Below, piece after piece: positions 36,415 through 46,112 of a DNA stretch of 64,000 nt. This DNA comes from Paenibacillus odorifer (lineage in GTDB: Bacteria; Bacillota; Bacilli; Paenibacillales; Paenibacillaceae), in assembly GCF_000758725.1 (NCBI RefSeq), contig NZ_CP009428.1, positions 1,922,001 through 1,986,000 on the forward strand. The letters run 5' to 3'. How positions within the stretch are numbered: position 1 is the stretch's first letter; the number at the start of each line of letters is the position of its first letter. Made by a program: the position numbers and the translations under genes. The notes under the pieces are model-generated. The model searched no databases, was not told the origin of the DNA, and was given only the letters and a program-made list of their open reading frames with translations.

Positions 36415-36432
36415 CTCAGTCTAGAGACTGAG
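36415..36432. promoter_or_regulatory. Perfect 8-2-8 inverted repeat upstream of liaF
   Basis: CTCAGTCT-AG-AGACTGAG lies about 105 bases before the liaF ATG. It is short and exact and could be the operator of the LiaR-type regulator encoded in the operon. No identified -10/-35 pair sits close by. Confidence 0.45.
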
Positions 36433-36538
36433 GGGAAGTTCCTTCTCTCGCCGCTGTTTCTCAGCACTTCATTCCTGTAGACTAAGGCTATAAGATTGAA
36501 GAAGAGAGCGTTCCACTACTTTAAAGGGGAAATGAGTC

Positions 36539-37612
36539 ATGAAAAGAAGGTTCACCAGCCAGGTTTTAGGCGGCCTGATCCTGATAGGGATTGGAGCTAT
36601 GTTTCTACTGAGACAATTGGGTTACACTGATTTCAGCTTAGGTTACCTGATTTCGAATTATTGGCCGGTTATCTTGATCCTAATGGGAATGAAACGGCTT
36701 TTAGGTACAGGGGAGGAGCAATCAAAAGGTTCTTCACCTATCGGCGGCTTTTTCTTTCTGGCGATCGGAGTGTTTTTCCTTGGACGGAATTTAGATTGGT
36801 TTGATATTTCGGCCGGGGATTTTTTCAAAATGTTCATTCCAGTCATGTTGATTGGCGGCGGACTTTATGTGATTTTTAAACCACGCGGTTCAGTACCACC
36901 TGTGCCACCAGCTCCACCGTCACCACCAGATCACTTTCCTTCAGGAAAAAGCTCACTAGATGTGGAGCCGCCCAAACCGCTGGATTCCACACTTGATGAA
37001 CAATTTGAGCAAAAATTCGGCAAGGCTTCTGGTCAACGCGACTGGAAGGACTATCTTCAAAAAGATGAAGAAGACGATGAGGACGAAACAGGATCTTATA
37101 AGTCCGGCGCTGAAGCACGTTGGCAAGAGAAGCAGGAACGACACGAGCGCAGACGTCAGGAACGTCATGAGCGTCATGCTCGTAGACATGGTGAATGGCA
37201 TGAGGAATTCCATGAATCAAATAATCAAAAGGAATCGACCAATCGCTCTGCTTTTATCGGAGATGTCCACATGGGGCGCGAGCATTTCCAACTGAAGAAC
37301 ACGAATATCTCGCAGTTTATCGGCGATACCGTACTGGATCTGACGAATGCACAAATTGCTTATGGCGAAACGAGGATTAATATTTCCGCTTTTATAGGCG
37401 ACATTAAAGTGTACATTCCGAATGATATGGATCTTGGCATCTCGGTGAACAGCAGTTCTTTTATCGGGGATATGGAAGTTCTGGATCAGTCTCGCAGTGG
37501 GTTTATGAGCAGTGTACAGTGCAAGACTCCTTATTATAAAGAAGCAGGCAAAAAAGTCCGTATAAATGTAAGTGCATTTATAGGTGACATTAAAGTTAAA
37601 ACGGTGGGTTAG
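36539..37612 (+). CDS. liaF: LiaF-like membrane regulator of the cell-envelope stress system
   Basis: A 357-residue protein. Four N-terminal membrane helices (about 8-24, 40-54, 68-84, 97-113) are followed by a Pro-rich linker (PPVPPAPPSPP), an acidic patch, an unusual His/Arg/Glu-rich stretch (194-225) and a C-terminal LiaF domain. FIGD recurs at 239, 260, 285, 308 and 347, reflecting a beta-helical repeat. LiaF keeps the LiaS kinase inactive without envelope stress. The liaS gene follows directly on the strand. The His/Arg linker is much longer than in B. subtilis LiaF. Confidence 0.9.
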   Translation: MKRRFTSQVLGGLILIGIGAMFLLRQLGYTDFSLGYLISNYWPVILILMGMKRLLGTGEEQSKGSSPIGGFFFLAIGVFFLGRNLDWFDISAGDFFKMFIPVMLIGGGLYVIFKPRGSVPPVPPAPPSPPDHFPSGKSSLDVEPPKPLDSTLDEQFEQKFGKASGQRDWKDYLQKDEEDDEDETGSYKSGAEARWQEKQERHERRRQERHERHARRHGEWHEEFHESNNQKESTNRSAFIGDVHMGREHFQLKNTNISQFIGDTVLDLTNAQIAYGETRINISAFIGDIKVYIPNDMDLGISVNSSSFIGDMEVLDQSRSGFMSSVQCKTPYYKEAGKKVRINVSAFIGDIKVKTVG

Positions 37613-38689
37613 ATGGGGACAATCTTCAGTAATACCAAATGGTTGCTGTTGTTTTACTTTTTGCTCACTGGAGCGGTAAGCGCTGGATTGATGTATGCAG
37701 GCACTTGCCTTGGTTATATCGAAGTGAAGGATTATCGGATGTGGCTGTACTTATGTCTCGGGATTGTGTTGTTCACTGTAGTTATCGGCTACATGGCAGG
37801 CCAGCGGATTCAGCGCCGGATTGATCATCTGGATCTGAATATGCTGCAGGTAGCCAAAGGAAATCTGTCCGTACGGATGCCAGAAAGTGACGATCAGTCT
37901 TTTGCCCGAGTGTATCACGAGTTTAATGTCATGATGGATACGGTTGAGAATAAGATGCAGCTTCTACAGCGATTGGGTGAACAAGAGGTTATTGAGAAGG
38001 AACAGGCAGCGGAGAGTGCGGTGTTGGAGGAAAGAAGGCGTATGGCCCGGGATCTGCATGATACGGTGAGCCAACAGCTTTTTGCCATCCATATGTCCGC
38101 TTCTTCGCTGCCTAAAGTTCTGAAGGTCAATGAAGCTCAAGGTCAAATGGTCATGGACCAGTTGATTACAATGTCTCAGATGGCACAAAAACAAATGAGA
38201 GCATTAATTGCACAACTGCGTCCAGTGGAGCTGGAAGGTCGAAATCTGTTCGAGGCGCTGGAAAAATGGTTTCCCGATTATTGTCGCCAGAATGGCTTAA
38301 AAGGAATGAAGGAGCTCGAACTTCAGGGCGAGTTATCGGAAGCGATCGAACATCAGCTGTTCCTAATTATTCAAGAGGCGATGGCGAATATTGTGAAGCA
38401 TGCTGAAGCTAGACTGGTCAGCCTATCACTGCGTGAAGGATCAAGACAAGTTGTGCTGAGTATTAGTGATGACGGTCAAGGTTTTGAACATGTGCAGCAA
38501 AAACAAGGCTCCTACGGTCTCACCACCATGCGCGAACGCGCGGAGAAACTGGGTGGGCAAGTGGAGATTATTAGCCGCAAGGGTGCGGGAACGACGATCC
38601 GTGTACATATTCCTAAGTTTGTTCAAGGGAACCCAGAATTAGAGCAGAATAGATCGTTAGGAACAGATACACAGGACGAGGAGGAGTAG
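37613..38689 (+). CDS. liaS: LiaS-like sensor histidine kinase (NarL-type partner)
   Basis: A 358-residue kinase with two N-terminal transmembrane helices (about 8-30, 43-63), a short loop, a HAMP-like stretch and the HisKA_3 H-box RRRMARDLHDTVSQQLF. The N-box and G-box (SDDGQGFEHV, YGLTTMRERAEKLGG) indicate an active ATPase domain. ATG directly follows the liaF stop, and liaR begins 3 nt after. Signals lipid II or envelope damage with LiaF. Confidence 0.93.
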   Translation: MGTIFSNTKWLLLFYFLLTGAVSAGLMYAGTCLGYIEVKDYRMWLYLCLGIVLFTVVIGYMAGQRIQRRIDHLDLNMLQVAKGNLSVRMPESDDQSFARVYHEFNVMMDTVENKMQLLQRLGEQEVIEKEQAAESAVLEERRRMARDLHDTVSQQLFAIHMSASSLPKVLKVNEAQGQMVMDQLITMSQMAQKQMRALIAQLRPVELEGRNLFEALEKWFPDYCRQNGLKGMKELELQGELSEAIEHQLFLIIQEAMANIVKHAEARLVSLSLREGSRQVVLSISDDGQGFEHVQQKQGSYGLTTMRERAEKLGGQVEIISRKGAGTTIRVHIPKFVQGNPELEQNRSLGTDTQDEEE

Positions 38690-38692
38690 AGC

Positions 38693-39346
38693 ATGAGTGT
38701 CATAAAAGTGTTGCTCGTAGATGATCATGATATGGTACGGATGGGCCTCAAAACATATCTAATGCTGGAGCCTACATTCGAGGTCATCGGTGAGGCGGCG
38801 AATGGACAAGAGGCGCTGGAGATGCTGCGTGCTGGTGGACATGAAGGTCTGCCTGACCTCGTGCTGATGGATTTGATGATGCCTGTGATGAATGGTGCCG
38901 AGACCACAAGAGCAGTGCTGGCTGAATTTCCTGGCCTCAAAATCGTGATCCTCACCAGCTTCCTGGAGGATGATCTTGTTGTAGATGCTATAGAGGCTGG
39001 TGCAGTCAGCTACGTGCTCAAAACAGTGTCGGCAGAAGAGTTAATCTACGCGCTGCAAGGGGCTTACCGCGGCATGCCCGTCATGACGGGTGATGTGTCA
39101 CAGGCGCTGACCCGTGGTATACGCCAGCGCACCGTGCAAGGTGATTCCTCCGGTTTAACAGAGCGTGAGAAGGAAGTCCTGCTGCTTATAGCTGAGGGCA
39201 AGACCAATAAGGATATCGGTGAGGAGCTGCATATCAGCATCAAGACAGTAAAGACGCATGTCAGCAATCTGTTGATGAAATGCGAGCTTGATGACCGTAC
39301 CCAGTTGGCTATTTACGCTCATCGGAAGGGCTGGGCTCAGGGGTAG
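38693..39346 (+). CDS. liaR: LiaR-like response regulator (NarL/FixJ family)
   Basis: A 217-residue regulator. Receiver with LLVDDHDMVRMG (acidic pair), LVLMDLMMP (phospho-Asp), ILTSFLE and KTVSAEEL; C-terminal LuxR-type helix-turn-helix TEREKEVLLLIAEGKTNKDI and SIKTVKTHVSNLL. Follows liaS in the operon. Terminator at 39387. Its likely targets include its own operon through the palindrome at 36415. Confidence 0.94.
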   Translation: MSVIKVLLVDDHDMVRMGLKTYLMLEPTFEVIGEAANGQEALEMLRAGGHEGLPDLVLMDLMMPVMNGAETTRAVLAEFPGLKIVILTSFLEDDLVVDAIEAGAVSYVLKTVSAEELIYALQGAYRGMPVMTGDVSQALTRGIRQRTVQGDSSGLTEREKEVLLLIAEGKTNKDIGEELHISIKTVKTHVSNLLMKCELDDRTQLAIYAHRKGWAQG

Positions 39347-39386
39347 GACTTGTAGACTAAGGTGCATTACTATTTGAAATGGTTTT

Positions 39387-39430
39387 AGAAGCTCGGGCCG
39401 CGACCTTTTTCGCGCCCGAGCTTCTTTTTT
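39387..39430 (+). terminator. Terminator of the lia operon
   Basis: AGAAGCTCGGGC (39387-39398) pairs with GCCCGAGCTTCT (39413-39424), 12 bp perfect, then TTTTTT. Confidence 0.93.
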
Positions 39431-39583
39431 CTGCTTCCCTGTATAATCTCCTCCCATTTGCCTATATCTTTTATCTGCGCTTAAATTGTTTTTAATGTGA
39501 CCTTAAGGTTTAAAGTACAAAATAAGAACATGAAAACAAATTAATCCTTGTCACGGCGACAGGAAGCAGGAGGAAAGATAAAC

Positions 39584-41257
39584 ATGGACGATAACAAAAA
39601 CAACTTCAATCGCGACAATGGACCAGCACCAGATCGGGAATGGGACAATAATAACAATAGCAGCAATAATAATACTTCATCTGAAACAGGATCATCATCC
39701 TACTACTATTCTTACGGACCTTTTAAATCTTTGAACAAAGATGAGAATAACGCTGACGGAGGCGCGCAGCACTACAATCGGATGGAGCCAGAACGGGTCG
39801 AGGTTACACCTCCACAGCCTGTAAAGCCATTACCATATAACACATCACTTCGTACCACTGGTTATGATGGCAATGGTGGTGGCCGCGGAGGAAATGGCGG
39901 TGGCGGTTCTGAAGGTGGCGGCGGCTGGCAATATAATAAAAAACCAAAAAGCTCGTTAAAAACAGTGCTGGTATCATTCCTAGCCGGTATGGTCGTTCTC
40001 TCGGGCTCAATGTATATGGCAGACAGAGGTAACTGGTTTACGGGAGATACAGCTACAACTGTTGCTAGCTCCGGAACGAATGGAACGGCGAAGACAACGG
40101 GCGAGAGTGCAGGTGTTGCGCCTTCTACTTCTACTACATCCTTGGTGACTGGATCTCGTGATGTGACAGGTGTTGTTGATGCGGTGGGACCAGCAGTCGT
40201 TAAGATTGAGACACTAGTGAAATCTAATTCGCGTAATGGAAGCTCATCCAGCCCGAATCTGAGTGATCCCTTCTCACAATTTTTCTTCGGGGATCAATAC
40301 AGTGGAAATGGTTCTTCACAAAATGAACAGGATTCCAAATCAGGATCGGATTCTTCATCACAGCTTATCCCTTATGGAATTGGAACAGGCTTCATTTATG
40401 AGAAATCCGGCTATATTTTGACCAACCAGCACGTAATTGACAATGCTGATGTAATCCAAGTCACCGTGGATGGCGTAACCAAGCCTTATGAAGCGAAGCT
40501 GCTAGGTTCTAGCAAAGATCTGGATTTGGCTGTGCTTAAAATTGAAGGAGATAGTGATTTCCCTACCGTAGCACTTGGAGATTCGGATAGCATAAAGGTA
40601 GGTTCAGAAGTGGTTGCTATCGGTAACCCACAAGGCTTCGACCATACTGTAACTTCCGGTGTTCTTAGTGCAAAAGGACGCAGTATTGATATTAACGAAG
40701 AAGATGGCAGTGGAACTCGTAATTACAAAAACCTGCTGCAAACCGATGCTTCTATCAACCCGGGTAACTCAGGTGGGCCGTTGCTCAACATGAATGGACA
40801 GGTAATCGGGATGAACGTAGCCGTCAGCACGGATTCTCAAGGTATTGGTTTCGCAATCGCTGTGAATACGATTAAAGAAGTCGTAGATAAACTGGAAGCC
40901 AACCAAGCCATTCCGAAAGAGCCGGTACCTTTCATTGGTGCAACTCTTATGACGATTACAGATGAGGTTGCTAAGCAAATGGGTACGGATATTAAAGAAG
41001 GTTCTGTGGTTGCAGATATCATCTATAAATCCCCAGCGTATACCGCTGATCTGCGCCCTTACGATATCATTACCGGTGCGAATGGAACGAAGTATGCAAC
41101 CAACCAAGATCTGATTACTTTCATTCAAACGTTAAAAGTTGGTGATAAAGTAACATTAAATGTTGTGCGCGACGGTAAAACCATGGATCTTTCAGTTACC
41201 ATCGGTAACAAAAATGATTTTGATACAACGACTACACAACAAAGTCAGCAGCAATAA
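39584..41257 (+). CDS. HtrA/DegP-like membrane-anchored serine protease
   Basis: A 557-residue protease. Residues 1-120 are a low-complexity Asn/Ser/Gly/Pro cytosolic region, one TM helix follows (SSLKTVLVSFLAGMVVLSG), and the trypsin-like domain has His283 (TNQHVID), Asp314 (KDLDLAVLKI) and Ser396 (NPGNSGGPL). A C-terminal PDZ domain follows. HtrA-type proteases degrade misfolded exported proteins. ATG 39584 is preferred since AGGAGG lies at 39569. The two-component genes next to it resemble the CssRS arrangement that senses secretion stress in Bacillus. Confidence 0.94.
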   Translation: MDDNKNNFNRDNGPAPDREWDNNNNSSNNNTSSETGSSSYYYSYGPFKSLNKDENNADGGAQHYNRMEPERVEVTPPQPVKPLPYNTSLRTTGYDGNGGGRGGNGGGGSEGGGGWQYNKKPKSSLKTVLVSFLAGMVVLSGSMYMADRGNWFTGDTATTVASSGTNGTAKTTGESAGVAPSTSTTSLVTGSRDVTGVVDAVGPAVVKIETLVKSNSRNGSSSSPNLSDPFSQFFFGDQYSGNGSSQNEQDSKSGSDSSSQLIPYGIGTGFIYEKSGYILTNQHVIDNADVIQVTVDGVTKPYEAKLLGSSKDLDLAVLKIEGDSDFPTVALGDSDSIKVGSEVVAIGNPQGFDHTVTSGVLSAKGRSIDINEEDGSGTRNYKNLLQTDASINPGNSGGPLLNMNGQVIGMNVAVSTDSQGIGFAIAVNTIKEVVDKLEANQAIPKEPVPFIGATLMTITDEVAKQMGTDIKEGSVVADIIYKSPAYTADLRPYDIITGANGTKYATNQDLITFIQTLKVGDKVTLNVVRDGKTMDLSVTIGNKNDFDTTTTQQSQQQ

Positions 41258-41275
41258 TACCGGACGGTAAGTCAC

Positions 41276-41302
41276 ACGGAAGGGGCGACCCTTCCGTTTT
41301 TG
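41276..41302 (+). terminator. Terminator after htrA
   Basis: ACGGAAGGG / CCCTTCCGT, 9 bp perfect, loop GCGA, TTTTTG tail. Confidence 0.88.
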
Positions 41303-41362
41303 TCTAATTGTGATGTAAACTGCTACAATATATAAAAAGAACTGAACAATGGGGGCTGCTTG

Positions 41363-42052
41363 ATGCGACCGAATATTCTAATTATTGATGATGACGAAAA
41401 GATTATTTCTATGCTGCGTAGAGGTTTAGCTTTTGAAGGTTACGATGTGAAAACAGCGGTGAATGGAGCGGATGGATTACGGGCGATCTTGAGCAGTGAT
41501 CCGGATGTGGTAATTTTGGATGTAATGATGCCTCAGGTGGATGGCTTTGAAGTATGTCGCCGCCTGCGGGAAGGGGGCAGTAATGTACCTGTTCTCATGC
41601 TTACCGCGAAGGATGAAATTGAGCACCGTGTGAAAGGGCTTGATCTGGGCGCGGACGATTATCTGGTTAAACCTTTTGCCTTGGAAGAACTGCTTGCACG
41701 TGTACGTGCGCTGCTTCGGCGTAAGAGTGAGCAAAGTGAAGGTGGAGAGCAAGCGGTTTCTTATGAAGATATTACGCTGGATGTGGATTCACGTGAGGTT
41801 ACCCGTGCCGGTAAAAGACTGGAGCTAACAGCGAAGGAGTTTGAGCTGCTTCATCTTTTTATGCAAAATCCGAAACGTGTACTTTCACGGGATCTGATCA
41901 TGGATAAAATATGGGGTTATGATTATAGCGGTGAATCTAATGTGCTTGAGGTATACATAGCTATGCTACGTCAAAAGACGGAGGAGCATGGCGGTAAACG
42001 CCTCATTCAAACGATCCGGGGTGCCGGTTACATTCTAAGAGGTGACAACTAA
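41363..42052 (+). CDS. OmpR-family response regulator (CssR/PhoP-like)
   Basis: A 229-residue regulator with receiver (IIDDDEKIISML; phospho-Asp in VVILDVMMP; KPFALEEL) and winged-helix C-terminal domain (LTAKEFELLHLFMQNPKRVLSR, EVYIAMLRQK, IRGAGYIL). ATG 41363 is chosen; TTG 41360 directly precedes. It follows an HtrA gene, as CssRS genes may in Bacillus; regulation of htrA is plausible but not shown. It is two bases upstream of the kinase. Confidence 0.92.
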   Translation: MRPNILIIDDDEKIISMLRRGLAFEGYDVKTAVNGADGLRAILSSDPDVVILDVMMPQVDGFEVCRRLREGGSNVPVLMLTAKDEIEHRVKGLDLGADDYLVKPFALEELLARVRALLRRKSEQSEGGEQAVSYEDITLDVDSREVTRAGKRLELTAKEFELLHLFMQNPKRVLSRDLIMDKIWGYDYSGESNVLEVYIAMLRQKTEEHGGKRLIQTIRGAGYILRGDN

Positions 42053-42053
42053 C

Positions 42054-43502
42054 ATGTCTATAAGATTGCGGCTGACTGCTTGGTATTCAGGGATTTTGGC
42101 CGTTATGCTGCTGGCCTTATCAGCCGCAATTTACGGTTTTGTTTATTTTAATACTTATGGGGACTTGAAGAATCGCCTCCAGGTGCAAGCTGAGCAGACC
42201 ATTCCATTTTTCAGTATCAATTTATACAGCGGTGAACTAATGATGGATGGGGTCAGAACTCCTGAGAATTCTAATACGTATACACAGATCTATGTTTATG
42301 ATACTAAGGTTATGCAGCGAACGACAAACATGAGAAATGGTAATCTTGCATTTGATTATCCCGAGCGGGATAAAATTGTACAGGGATTTCGTAATGTTGT
42401 AATTGAAGGCAATCAATTTCTGATTTATGAACGGCCAATTCTATTGGAAAATTATAAAAATAATCCTGCTGCTGTGTTACAAGTGGCTACCTATGTAGGT
42501 GAACAGAATAAGCTCTTGGAGCGTTTAAAAACTATCCTGCTCGTAGGTTCTTTTGCTACCCTGATCGCGGCATTTACCTTCGGCTTGTTCCTAGCGCGCA
42601 AATCCATGAGTCCAATCGGCAAAGTAATTGAAGCTGCGAATGGGATTCAGACGGGGAATGATTTAAGCTCGCGTATTGAATACGATGGGCCGCCAGACGA
42701 GATAGGAAGACTTATTGAGACCGTTAACAGTATGCTTGGGCGTATGGAAGGATTCTACACAGAGCTGGAGGATTCGTATGCGGCTCAGCGCCGTTTCGTT
42801 TCAGATGCTTCACACGAGCTTCGGACACCGCTCACTACGATTCGCGGAAATATTGATCTGCTGCAAAAGGTTTGGGAGATGGAACCCGGAGAAGGGAAGA
42901 TGAGTGAAGCTGAGATTCGCCAGCTATCGCTTGAATCGGTGCAGGATATCGCAGACGAGTCTAAGCGTATGAGCCGCTTGGTAGCGGATATGCTCTCGCT
43001 CGCGCGTGCGGATACTGGACGTACTTTTGATATAGAGCCCGTGGCACTGGAACCGATGATGAATGAGATTGCGCGCCGCGCCTCTTTCCTGCCGCGTCAA
43101 GCCGAGTGGGTTACAGGTGATATGTCAGTCTTAAATGGCAAATATATAGTTGGGAATAAAGATTATCTACAGCAAATGCTCTTTATTTTTATTGATAATG
43201 CCTTTAAGTACACGCCTTCTGGCATCGTGAGTTTGGATACCCTTTTCTATCAGAATCAGGTTGGTATTCGGATCACTGATACAGGTATTGGTATGGATAA
43301 AGATGAGGTTCCATATATCTTCGATCGTTTCTATCGTGCGGATGAATCGCGTGGAATTACGGAAGGGATTGGGCTTGGTCTATCCATTGCTAAGTGGATT
43401 ATTGACGAGCATGGTGGGTCTGTGGAGGTTGTTACACGCCAAGGTGAGGGTACTACTTTTGTCATCTGGTTGCCGCTTCTCTTTGCTCCGCCGCTGGAAT
43501 AG
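42054..43502 (+). CDS. Membrane sensor histidine kinase (HisKA, partner of the OmpR-type regulator)
   Basis: A 482-residue kinase. Two TM helices (about 7-30, 158-180) enclose an extracytoplasmic sensor of about 125 residues; then HAMP, HisKA with FVSDASHELRTPLTTIRGN, and the ATPase domain with NAFKYTPSG and TDTGIGMDKDEV. ATG 42054 is preceded by AGAGGTGA and lies one base after the regulator's stop. Its sensor domain resembles that of CssS-type kinases only generally. Confidence 0.92.
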   Translation: MSIRLRLTAWYSGILAVMLLALSAAIYGFVYFNTYGDLKNRLQVQAEQTIPFFSINLYSGELMMDGVRTPENSNTYTQIYVYDTKVMQRTTNMRNGNLAFDYPERDKIVQGFRNVVIEGNQFLIYERPILLENYKNNPAAVLQVATYVGEQNKLLERLKTILLVGSFATLIAAFTFGLFLARKSMSPIGKVIEAANGIQTGNDLSSRIEYDGPPDEIGRLIETVNSMLGRMEGFYTELEDSYAAQRRFVSDASHELRTPLTTIRGNIDLLQKVWEMEPGEGKMSEAEIRQLSLESVQDIADESKRMSRLVADMLSLARADTGRTFDIEPVALEPMMNEIARRASFLPRQAEWVTGDMSVLNGKYIVGNKDYLQQMLFIFIDNAFKYTPSGIVSLDTLFYQNQVGIRITDTGIGMDKDEVPYIFDRFYRADESRGITEGIGLGLSIAKWIIDEHGGSVEVVTRQGEGTTFVIWLPLLFAPPLE

Positions 43503-43561
43503 GGTATAATTTAGAAGTGTCCTATTACAGAGGTCAATGAAAGCAGAAAGCTGGTGAACTC

Positions 43562-44518
43562 ATGGAAGTCATTAAAATCTCTCCCCGGGGATATTGTTAC
43601 GGAGTTGTCGATGCAATGGTTATGGCACGGCAGGCTGCGCAAAATCTCGATCTTCCCCGGCCGATTTATATACTGGGTATGATTGTTCATAACAGTCATG
43701 TCACGAATTCGTTCGAAGATGATGGCATTATTACTTTGGACGGACATAATCGTCTGGATATTCTGGATAAAGTGGATAGTGGGACTGTTATATTCACTGC
43801 ACACGGGGTTTCTCCTGAGGTGCGCAAGATGGCAAGGGACAAGGGTCTGACTACGGTCGACGCCACCTGTCCTGATGTCACGAAGACCCACGATCTTATT
43901 CAGGAAAAAGTAGATGATGGTTATGAGGTCATTTATATCGGCAAAAAAGGCCATCCGGAACCAGAGGGTGCTGTGGGTATTGCCCCTGAGCATGTGCATC
44001 TGATTGAAAAAGAAGATGAGATTGCTACGTTATCCATCCCTTCTTCACGTATCGTCATTACGAATCAGACTACTATGAGCCAGTGGGATATTAAACATAT
44101 CATGAAAAAGCTTCTGGAGACCTTCCCAGGTGCTGAAGTGCATAATGAGATATGTATGGCTACCCAGGTACGTCAAGAGGCTGTAGCGGAACAAGCAGGG
44201 CAATGTGATCTGGTGATTGTTGTCGGTGATCCGCGAAGCAACAACTCTAATCGTCTGGCACAGGTGTCGGAAGAAATCGCTGGGGTTCCTGCCCATCGTA
44301 TTTCTGATGTGTCTGAACTCCAAACAGAATGGCTAGAGGGTGTAAATATCGTCGGGGTCACTTCTGGCGCGTCCACACCTACACCTATCACCAAAGAAGT
44401 GATTAACTACTTAGATCAGTATGATTCGGCTAATCCGGAGACGTGGGAGATTAAACGTACTGTGAATATGGCGAAGCTGCTGCCACCGGTTAAGAATAAG
44501 AGTGCAAGTACTACTTAA
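43562..44518 (+). CDS. ispH: 4-hydroxy-3-methylbut-2-enyl diphosphate reductase
   Basis: A 318-residue [4Fe-4S] enzyme, last step of the MEP isoprenoid pathway. The three cluster cysteines lie in [20 protein letters not shown] and [16 protein letters not shown] and GVTSGASTP are family blocks. ATG 43562 lies in context GAACTC-ATG, with a weak RBS (GGTG). Terminator at 44565. Confidence 0.96.
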   Translation: MEVIKISPRGYCYGVVDAMVMARQAAQNLDLPRPIYILGMIVHNSHVTNSFEDDGIITLDGHNRLDILDKVDSGTVIFTAHGVSPEVRKMARDKGLTTVDATCPDVTKTHDLIQEKVDDGYEVIYIGKKGHPEPEGAVGIAPEHVHLIEKEDEIATLSIPSSRIVITNQTTMSQWDIKHIMKKLLETFPGAEVHNEICMATQVRQEAVAEQAGQCDLVIVVGDPRSNNSNRLAQVSEEIAGVPAHRISDVSELQTEWLEGVNIVGVTSGASTPTPITKEVINYLDQYDSANPETWEIKRTVNMAKLLPPVKNKSASTT

Positions 44519-44564
44519 TGTAATGGGCTAGGCTCGAACTTATATATTATGAACGCTGCAACAA

Positions 44565-44606
44565 GAGCGCTTAACTTCGTCAGTCGAGGTTAAGTGCTCT
44601 TTTTTA
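44565..44606 (+). terminator. Terminator after ispH
   Basis: GAGCGCTTAAC (44565-44575) pairs with GTTAAGTGCTC (44589-44599, one G-T), then TTTTTT. Confidence 0.88.
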
Positions 44607-44645
44607 TCGAAAGAACGCTTCCAGCATAGGAATCTAGAATATAGA

Positions 44646-44674
44646 TTGACTATAATCGCTTTTTGAGGTAGAAT
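44646..44674 (+). promoter_or_regulatory. SigA promoter upstream of the DAHP synthase gene
   Basis: -35 TTGACT (44646-44651), 17-nt spacer, -10 TAGAAT (44669-44674). The 5' leader of about 100 nt has a short ACGCG...CGCG repeat but no recognised riboswitch. Confidence 0.75.
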
Positions 44675-44782
44675 TGCTTTAGTGATTAAAAGCATAAAAG
44701 CTTAAAAGCGAACACGCGTCGTAGCGCGATAGTATCTAGCGGAATTATTATAAATTTTAAGTGTAGAGAGGGAGTTATAAAT

Positions 44783-45829
44783 ATGATCGTCATTACATCA
44801 AATCAAACACCGGAAGAGCAGGTTAAAGATATAATTGCCGTAATCGAAAAAGAAGGTTTGCAGGTGCATCTCTCCAGAGGAGCAGATCACACGGTGATAG
44901 GTTTAGTGGGAGGCGTCACTCCTAAGCTCGCCGAGCATTTGCGGCAAATGAAGGGTGTAGAGAACGTCGTGAAGATCTCCAAATCCTACAAGCTGGCCAG
45001 CCGGGATTTCCATCCTGAGGATACGATTATTGATATCAAGGGTGTGAAGATTGGTGGAGAAAACCTGGTGATCATGGGCGGACCTTGCGCCGTTGAGTCT
45101 CCAGAGCAGATTGATGAGATCGCCCGGCTTGTTAAAGCGTCTGGTGCTCAGGTACTTCGTGGAGGCGCGTTTAAGCCCCGCACAGGACCGTACAGCTTCC
45201 AAGGCGTAGGTGTGGAAGGTTTGACTATGATGGCTGAAGCAGGAAAGCGTCATGGCCTGTTGACGATTACAGAGGTTATGACACCGGAGTATGTTGATAT
45301 CTGTGCGGAGCATGCGGATATTCTGCAGGTGGGTACACGGAATATGCAGAACTTTGATTTGCTGCGCAAGCTGGGTACCTGTGGCAGACCTGTTCTTCTA
45401 AAACGTGGCTTCAGTGCGACCTATGATGAGTTGCTCAATGCAGCGGAGTACATTTTGGCAGGCGGTAATAAGGATGTAATGCTCTGTGAGCGCGGTATTC
45501 GCACATTTGAGACCTACACTCGTAACACACTGGATCTATCGGCTATTCCAGTTCTACAAAGCTTAAGCCATCTTCCAGTAATCTCTGACCCAAGTCACGG
45601 AACCGGTCGTCGTGAGTTAGTTGAGCCTATGGCCAAAGCTTCTGTTGCTGCTGGTGCAAACGGGCTAATTATCGAAATGCACACAGATCCGGACAATTCC
45701 ATGACAGGTGATGGTGTTCAATCGTTATTCCCTGATCAGTTTGATAACCTGCTTAAAGATCTGGAAAAGCTGGCTCCAATTGTTGGACGTAAGTTTTCTA
45801 CTTCGCCAGAAACGGTTTCGGCGCTATAA
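44783..45829 (+). CDS. aroF: 3-deoxy-7-phosphoheptulonate synthase (DAHP synthase, type Ibeta)
   Basis: A 348-residue enzyme starting the shikimate pathway, condensing PEP with erythrose-4-phosphate. The N-terminal 70 residues are the ferredoxin-like regulatory domain (MIVITSNQTPEEQVKDI) seen in Thermotoga-type DAHP synthase; the catalytic barrel has GGPCAVES, RGGAFKPRTGPYSFQG and SDPSHGTGR. RBS AGAGGGAG precedes ATG 44783. Feedback by aromatic amino acids is expected from the N-domain. It is a single gene. Confidence 0.95.
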   Translation: MIVITSNQTPEEQVKDIIAVIEKEGLQVHLSRGADHTVIGLVGGVTPKLAEHLRQMKGVENVVKISKSYKLASRDFHPEDTIIDIKGVKIGGENLVIMGGPCAVESPEQIDEIARLVKASGAQVLRGGAFKPRTGPYSFQGVGVEGLTMMAEAGKRHGLLTITEVMTPEYVDICAEHADILQVGTRNMQNFDLLRKLGTCGRPVLLKRGFSATYDELLNAAEYILAGGNKDVMLCERGIRTFETYTRNTLDLSAIPVLQSLSHLPVISDPSHGTGRRELVEPMAKASVAAGANGLIIEMHTDPDNSMTGDGVQSLFPDQFDNLLKDLEKLAPIVGRKFSTSPETVSAL

Positions 45830-45856
45830 AATTCAATCTAAGAGCTTCCTCGGAAG

Positions 45857-45897
45857 CCCTCTTAACCCGCGACCTAGTGGGAAAAGAGGGTTTTTTT
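45857..45897 (+). terminator. Terminator after the DAHP synthase gene
   Basis: CCCTCTT pairs with AAGAGGG (45884-45890), inner GC-rich pairing, seven T after. Confidence 0.88.
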
Positions 45898-45956
45898 GGA
45901 GTTGAATAAAATAAATGTGACATGAAAATATGCGAAAATAACAGATTTCACGAAAG

Positions 45957-45973
45957 CGTTAGAATATCTTACA
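45957..45973. promoter_or_regulatory. GlnR/TnrA-like box upstream of glnA
   Basis: CGTTA-N7-TTACA differs from the TGTNAN7TNACA consensus only at the first base. It lies about 37 bases before the -35 of the glnA promoter, in line with nitrogen control. Confidence 0.6.
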
Positions 45974-46001
45974 TTGCTGAAAGAAATACCTGACATAAGC
46001 A

Positions 46002-46030
46002 TTGACGATGTTAGGTATGAGATTTATAAT
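46002..46030 (+). promoter_or_regulatory. SigA promoter of glnA
   Basis: -35 TTGACG (46002-46007), 17-nt spacer, -10 TATAAT (46025-46030), about 80 bases before the start codon. Confidence 0.85.
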
Positions 46031-46112
46031 TACGACAGCAAAAAAAATTAAAACAAGAACATTTGCATACTGTGAGCGGCCTAATGTTCGGAACTTGGGG
46101 GAGGAAAAATTC

